Positions 6,471 to 9,546 of a stretch of 9,546 bases of DNA are shown in pieces. A model generated the notes under the pieces. It ran no database searches, was not told the origin of the DNA, and worked only from the letters and a program-made list of their open reading frames with translations. The stretch is from assembly GCA_964413265.1 (NCBI GenBank), contig CAYPRX010000008.1, positions 1-9,546 on the forward strand, read 5' to 3'. The stretch comes from CAVYGN01 sp964413265 (lineage in GTDB: Bacteria; Spirochaetota; Brevinematia; Brevinematales; JAOACQ01). Position 1 is the stretch's first letter. The number at the start of each line of letters is the position of its first letter. The translations under genes were made by a program, and so were the position numbers.

Positions 6471-6498
6471 ATTCTAATTTATCTTTTTATTCTGTCAA
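6471..6498 (-). promoter_or_regulatory. Sigma-70-type promoter of the hisB-hisH-hisA-ispG unit
   Basis: On the minus strand TTGACA (6498-6493) and TAGAAT (6476-6471) are separated by 16 bases: a perfect -35 box and a five-of-six -10 box. The -35 box overlaps the TGA stop of the flippase gene. Transcription would begin near 6464 and leave about 34 untranslated bases. A 7-bp AT-rich inverted repeat (6446-6452 with 6476-6482) touches the -10 box and could be an operator, but chance is plausible in such AT-rich DNA. Confidence 0.7.
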
Positions 6499-7724
6499 TA
6501 GTTATTTTTTATTGGGGGTATCATTTCCAAATCTTTTTTTAAAAATACAAGGGAAAGAAGCACCAAGTCGGCCAATAAAACAGACCCGCCCATTACAGGT
6601 ATGAAAATACTCATATCGAAACATTTCAGTGTAAGATAATAAATACCTGCAAGTATTGCCAGTATAATCCAGACAGCTGCGCTTATAAAATTGATATTCC
6701 TGGCTATCGAGTAATTCAGGATATTAAGCATGATACCAAGGGGAAGGCATGCTAAAATATAGACGGGTAGTATCTTTACAGCAGGCAGATACACGGTTCC
6801 CAGCAGCAGCACGACAATCTGTTTTCCAAAGAATACAGTGAATAAGGCAGCTGATGAAAATGCCAGTAAAGTAAGAAAAATTCCAGCCCAGAAATGTCCC
6901 TTCCTGCTTTTAAGTGAATAAGAGTAAACAACGTTCGAAAAAAACAGTGAAAGTGTTACTATATTCTTACCGAACTGTGCACAGACTGAAATAAAACCCC
7001 TCTGATCCTCCCTGAGGTAATTAACAAGAGCCTGATCCAGAGCATATATCAAGCCAAAGGGAACAAGTACAAGACATGTTTTCAGATAGGTCCCAAGAAG
7101 GCCCCAATTTATTTTCAGCTCCCTTTTCCCTAAGAACGACCAGCCTCTTGTTCCAGTCAATATAAATATAGCAGAGGCGCTTCCCGCTATCGAAGCGGCA
7201 AGGGCTCCTGTTACTTGCCAGCCTGCTATGATAAAGACGAAACCTGCAGCCGCTCTGATCATAATTTCAAGGCTCTGATTAATACTTAATTTGAGAAAAT
7301 CCATATGACCCTGGTAAATACCCCGGTAACCTGCGATTATAAGCCATAGGGCGGCTGCTGCTCCCCCCGCTGCTGTTTCGACAGGGCTGTTAAGACTGTA
7401 TACTATTTTAAAAAAAGGGTGCAGAGCAAAGATAATGCAAAACATTATAAAACCGGCCAGCCAGAAATCAAGTGACAGAACTTTTACAGCTTCAGAGGTA
7501 GTATTAATATTATTTACAGCTACATATTTTGCCGATGCAAGCTGAAGTGATGAATTAGCCCATGAAATTCCAATCAGAAAATAAAAAAAGGCTGTAAAGA
7601 TGCCGAAATTTGCAGGTCCCATAAGGCGGCCTGCGATTCCAATAAAAACGATATTCGATATGGTGAAAATGCTGAAACCGCAAATACTGTAAAATGTGTT
7701 CTTTGAATAATTATCGGATTTCAA
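6495..7724 (-). CDS. Polysaccharide flippase-like membrane protein (MOP superfamily)
   Basis: About 409 residues with roughly a dozen hydrophobic segments spread along the whole length, as in Wzx-type lipid-linked oligosaccharide flippases and related polysaccharide exporters. Family-like signatures are AGRLMGPANFGIFTAFF in the first loop-helix region (about 31-47) and RGIYQGHMDFLKLSINQSLE (about 134-153), which fits the RG..QG pattern between helices. Such proteins flip undecaprenyl-linked glycans or similar lipids across the inner membrane; the substrate cannot be read here. The frame extends to a TTG at 7817, but that codon has no ribosome binding site. The TTG at 7724 has AAAGGAAG six bases upstream and gives a conventional N-terminus, so it is preferred. 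No glycosyltransferases are adjacent, so this is an isolated flippase next to histidine genes. The gap of 135 bases from the upstream gene shows no clear terminator or promoter. Confidence 0.8.
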   Translation of the reverse strand: MKSDNYSKNTFYSICGFSIFTISNIVFIGIAGRLMGPANFGIFTAFFYFLIGISWANSSLQLASAKYVAVNNINTTSEAVKVLSLDFWLAGFIMFCIIFALHPFFKIVYSLNSPVETAAGGAAAALWLIIAGYRGIYQGHMDFLKLSINQSLEIMIRAAAGFVFIIAGWQVTGALAASIAGSASAIFILTGTRGWSFLGKRELKINWGLLGTYLKTCLVLVPFGLIYALDQALVNYLREDQRGFISVCAQFGKNIVTLSLFFSNVVYSYSLKSRKGHFWAGIFLTLLAFSSAALFTVFFGKQIVVLLLGTVYLPAVKILPVYILACLPLGIMLNILNYSIARNINFISAAVWIILAILAGIYYLTLKCFDMSIFIPVMGGSVLLADLVLLSLVFLKKDLEMIPPIKNNY

Positions 7725-7730
7725 TTCATG

Positions 7731-7738
7731 CTTCCTTT
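7731..7738 (-). promoter_or_regulatory. Ribosome binding site selecting the TTG start of the flippase gene
   Basis: AAAGGAAG on the minus strand (7738-7731) lies six bases before TTG at 7724-7722. An ATG four bases into that gap is out of frame and meets a stop at its third codon. Confidence 0.55.
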
Positions 7739-7859
7739 GCTCAAATGCTTCGCCTTTTCTTTTGAAAAAAAGCCAAACATTTATTTTAATGCAAAACCCG
7801 TTAAAACACAAGAGCAAAAATCATAATGAAGGAAGTTTGATTGAATATTTATTTTTAGA

Positions 7860-8705
7860 TTAATGGATGAGAGATTTATAGCTTCTGGAATGGTGAAAAT
7901 CCCGCCTCAGTTCTGCATACGGCCTTGTTTCTTCAGTCATTCCTTTAAAATAGATTTGAATATCGGCAATTAATCGATTAGTTAAAATTTGACCTGAATC
8001 CGCGCTTTTATTTTTCACTAAATCATCTGCAATTCTAAGGGCCAGGGAAATGTTTTGTGACAGTATAAATTTATTATGATAATCGCTCAGTTTTAAAAAT
8101 GTTTCATTGTATAGAAAGAAGAATAATAGTGAGATGAATTCAGATATAACACCTACCACAGTTGTCAGATAAGCAGGATCAGGTTTTCTAAAGAGCAATA
8201 AGACTATTCCAGTGGCGGCGATACTGACCAGTGCGAATATTGAACTTATAGTCATCAAAATAAAGATGATAAATCCTTTGTTTATCTGTTCTTTTGTCAT
8301 AATATAATATTGATCCAGATATCTAAATTCTTTATTTACAAGTTTTGTTAAAAAGTCTTCTTTTAAATATTCCCGTAAGGTATCAGCTCCTTCATTGATC
8401 AGATCGAATTCAATTTTTCTTTTTTTTGATTCCAAAATATATTTTATGAAAAAAATAGTATAAATGTACATCCCGACCCCGGACACCAGCCCAGATGTTA
8501 TGATCAATATTATCGATTGATTAGATATTATACTTGCTAGATAAGATACGGAAAATAGGGTATAAAAAAAACAAAATCCGACAATAAAAGATAATTGAAT
8601 GCCGAATATATTAATTTTCAGCTTGTCTATGCGTTTCGTTATAGTATCATAATCCTGTTTTAAAACTTTTATTCTTTCGACATCAACTTCTTCTATTTTA
8701 TTCAT
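7860..8705 (-). CDS. Four-helix membrane protein, second half like the TRADD-N-associated membrane domain
   Basis: A 281-residue protein with a charged, probably coiled-coil N-terminus (about 1-30), a first helix pair (about 35-60 and 64-92), a charged middle (about 93-140), a second helix pair (about 143-171 and 178-200) and a charged C-terminal helix region (205-281). The segment DQYYIMTKEQINKGFIIFIL, the second helix with VGVISEFISLLFFFLYN, then FLKLSDYHNKFILSQNISLA, resembles from memory the 'cyanobacterial TRADD-N associated' two-helix membrane domain. That domain is linked to bacterial NLR-like and conflict systems; no partner effector is visible here. ATG 8705 is preferred over 8717 because AAGG lies five bases upstream of it. 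The gene is visibly more AT-rich than its neighbours, hinting at a different history. It has its own promoter at 8771-8799. Function unknown. Confidence 0.65.
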   Translation of the reverse strand: MNKIEEVDVERIKVLKQDYDTITKRIDKLKINIFGIQLSFIVGFCFFYTLFSVSYLASIISNQSIILIITSGLVSGVGMYIYTIFFIKYILESKKRKIEFDLINEGADTLREYLKEDFLTKLVNKEFRYLDQYYIMTKEQINKGFIIFILMTISSIFALVSIAATGIVLLLFRKPDPAYLTTVVGVISEFISLLFFFLYNETFLKLSDYHNKFILSQNISLALRIADDLVKNKSADSGQILTNRLIADIQIYFKGMTEETRPYAELRRDFHHSRSYKSLIH

Positions 8706-8770
8706 AAAAACCTTCATAAAAACCAGACTTTTGCCGGAGGACTTGGCAGTCTCAATAACTAATATAATAA

Positions 8771-8799
8771 ATTTTAGCTTTTATGAAAATAAAAATCAA
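8771..8799 (-). promoter_or_regulatory. Likely sigma-70 promoter for the four-helix membrane protein gene
   Basis: On the minus strand TTGATT (8799-8794) and TAAAAT (8776-8771) are 17 bases apart, matching four and five of six consensus bases. Transcription would start near 8764, about 58 bases before the ATG at 8705. The untranslated region can form a small hairpin (GACTGCC with GGC and AGTC, about 8750-8725). AT-rich surroundings raise the false-positive risk. Confidence 0.45.
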
Positions 8800-9060
8800 A
8801 ATAATGGTTTAATTCGGCGAAAAAACTGTAAAACTTAAATATGCAATAAGATACCCTCTCATATCCACGATAAAAGGATTTCATTCTCTCTTAAAATTCA
8901 TTTAAATATTAATTTCTTGGGTCTAATCCATTATTAATTTAGACTTTGAATTTAAATCCTACCGGCTTTGCTAGAATTATTTTAATAAAATTTCGAATAG
9001 ATTTTAATTAGATGCAATGATTAGTTTTTGAGAAGATTTTTTATATGGCAATTCGAAGCA
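8800..9060. other. AT-rich intergenic stretch without recognised genes
   Basis: Strongly AT-rich and lacking any coding-like frame on either strand. It holds an inverted repeat GTCTAA/TTAGAC (8921-8926 with 8939-8944, extendable only by G-U pairs) and a longer-range GGATTT/AAATCC pair around it. Neither has a terminator-like T-tract. The stretch separates two divergent promoters, so regulatory sites are possible, but nothing specific can be assigned. Confidence 0.5.
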
Positions 9061-9089
9061 TTGACATTCTTATAATTCATCAATAGAAT
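9061..9089 (+). promoter_or_regulatory. Strong sigma-70-type promoter of the beta-propeller gene
   Basis: TTGACA (9061-9066) and TAGAAT (9084-9089) are separated by 17 bases: a perfect -35 box and a five-of-six -10 box. The expected start is near 9096, about 50 bases before the ATG at 9146. The boxes are identical to those of the his promoter. Confidence 0.75.
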
Positions 9090-9145
9090 AATTTCAAAAA
9101 TGAAAGTATTACAATTACGAACTGAAACATAAAGGGAGGTCACTG

Positions 9146-9546
9146 ATGAAAAAAAGCATATTAGTCTTTGTTATTATGATTACTTTAGGATCAATGACAA
9201 CCTATGCAGCGAAAGTGGAAGTCCGCCTTTCGGCTATTGCCTTTGACGGGGTCAATATGTGGACGGCAAATCATGATGATAACAGCGTCACCAGGATTAA
9301 GCCTGATGGATCGTATATAACCTACCACGGAACAGGGGAAGGTCCTATTGACATCGCCTTTGACGGGGTCAATATGTGGACGGCAAATGGTAGGGACAAC
9401 AGCGTCACCAGGATTACGCCGGAGGGATCGATGACAACCTACCACGAAACGGGGAATGGACCTGAGAGTATCGCCTTTGACGGGGTCAATATGTGGACGG
9501 CAAATTTTAGTGACAAAAGCGTCACCAGGATTACGCCGGAGGGATC
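9146..9546 (+). CDS. Secreted repeat beta-propeller protein (NHL/Vgb-like), 3' end outside the window
   Basis: The first 133 codons of a longer gene, open to the window edge. Residues 1-20 form a signal peptide (MKKSILVFVIMITLGSM, with cleavage plausible after TTYA). After a short linker come 39-residue repeats with the core IAFDGVNMWTAN, then DNSVTRITPEGS and a TTYH-TG-GP linker. The repeats resemble blades of Vgb/YVTN/NHL-type beta-propellers, where a hydrophobic strand, a W-T/V-AN strand and a VTRI strand alternate. Such exported propellers usually bind proteins or glycans, or act as lyases; catalytic residues cannot be judged from this fragment. The start is secure: GGGAGG lies six bases before the ATG and a strong promoter precedes it. 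The repeats are nearly identical at DNA level, implying recent amplification or gene conversion. Confidence 0.85.
   Translation, partial: MKKSILVFVIMITLGSMTTYAAKVEVRLSAIAFDGVNMWTANHDDNSVTRIKPDGSYITYHGTGEGPIDIAFDGVNMWTANGRDNSVTRITPEGSMTTYHETGNGPESIAFDGVNMWTANFSDKSVTRITPEG
9239..9546 (+). repeat. In-frame 117-bp tandem repeats coding 39-residue propeller blades
   Basis: Units begin at 9239, 9356 and 9473, spaced exactly 117 bases, and the array runs off the window. The first 33 bases of each unit are identical in all three copies, including synonymous positions, and a second invariant block codes SVTRI. Variation is concentrated in the two codons after TAN and in the linker before the next blade. 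The copy number is unknown. Confidence 0.9.

Noticed and set aside
8921..8944. GTCTAA/TTAGAC inverted repeat as a terminator or operator.
   Set aside because: Six pairs with an AT-rich 12-base loop and no T-tract, in very AT-rich DNA, is not above chance.
9191..9445. Minus-strand frame across the propeller repeats.
   Set aside because: It merely mirrors the tandem repeat; the plus strand has a promoter, ribosome site and signal peptide.
9239..9546. CRISPR-like array because of regularly spaced identical blocks.
   Set aside because: The 117-base period is a multiple of three and the whole unit is an open in-frame protein repeat with a matching signal peptide.

Overview
The window reads as a chromosomal segment of a diderm (Gram-negative-type) bacterium with AT-leaning DNA. 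The diderm call rests on an LptF/LptG-like permease pair and a secreted beta-propeller protein. The divergent permease pair would fit a spirochaete or a similar deep-branching lineage, but I cannot fix the phylum from sequence alone.

Layout, left to right. Bases 1-690 hold two unidentified ORF remnants, interrupted by stops at 380-391 and by a frame change at an A8 run; I read this as decayed or possibly recoded material. Bases 737-862 form a strikingly structured, GC-richer leader ending in a perfect intrinsic terminator. Its 5' segment can pair either with a local partner or with the 5' half of the terminator, which is the layout of a transcription attenuator or riboswitch. It precedes a plus-strand operon of two overlapping six-helix membrane proteins of LptF/LptG architecture (948-1943 and 1940-2974) and a DUF192 protein (2999-3406).

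That operon converges on a compact minus-strand unit, hisB-hisH-hisA-ispG (6430 down to 3403). Its boundaries are visible: a TTGACA-N16-TAGAAT promoter overlapping the stop codon of the upstream flippase gene, and a hairpin plus U-tract terminator lying inside the 3' coding end of the DUF192 gene. The stop codons of ispG and the DUF192 gene share one TTAA. The unit couples three histidine steps (IGP dehydratase, the glutaminase subunit and ProFAR isomerase) to an isoprenoid (MEP pathway) enzyme; hisF, the partner of HisH, is not in the window.

Upstream on the minus strand are a polysaccharide flippase-like protein (7724-6495, TTG start) and an AT-rich gene for a four-helix membrane protein (8705-7860). 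The second half of that protein resembles the two-helix membrane domain found with TRADD-N in bacterial conflict systems. An AT-rich intergenic region (8718-9145) carries divergent promoters. It leads to the start of a secreted beta-propeller protein (9146 to the window edge), built of 39-residue repeats that are almost identical at DNA level.

The most promising unexplained signals are the attenuator-like leader at 737-862, the homogenised propeller repeats with a repeat-like motif inside the signal peptide region, and the TRADD-N-associated-like membrane protein.
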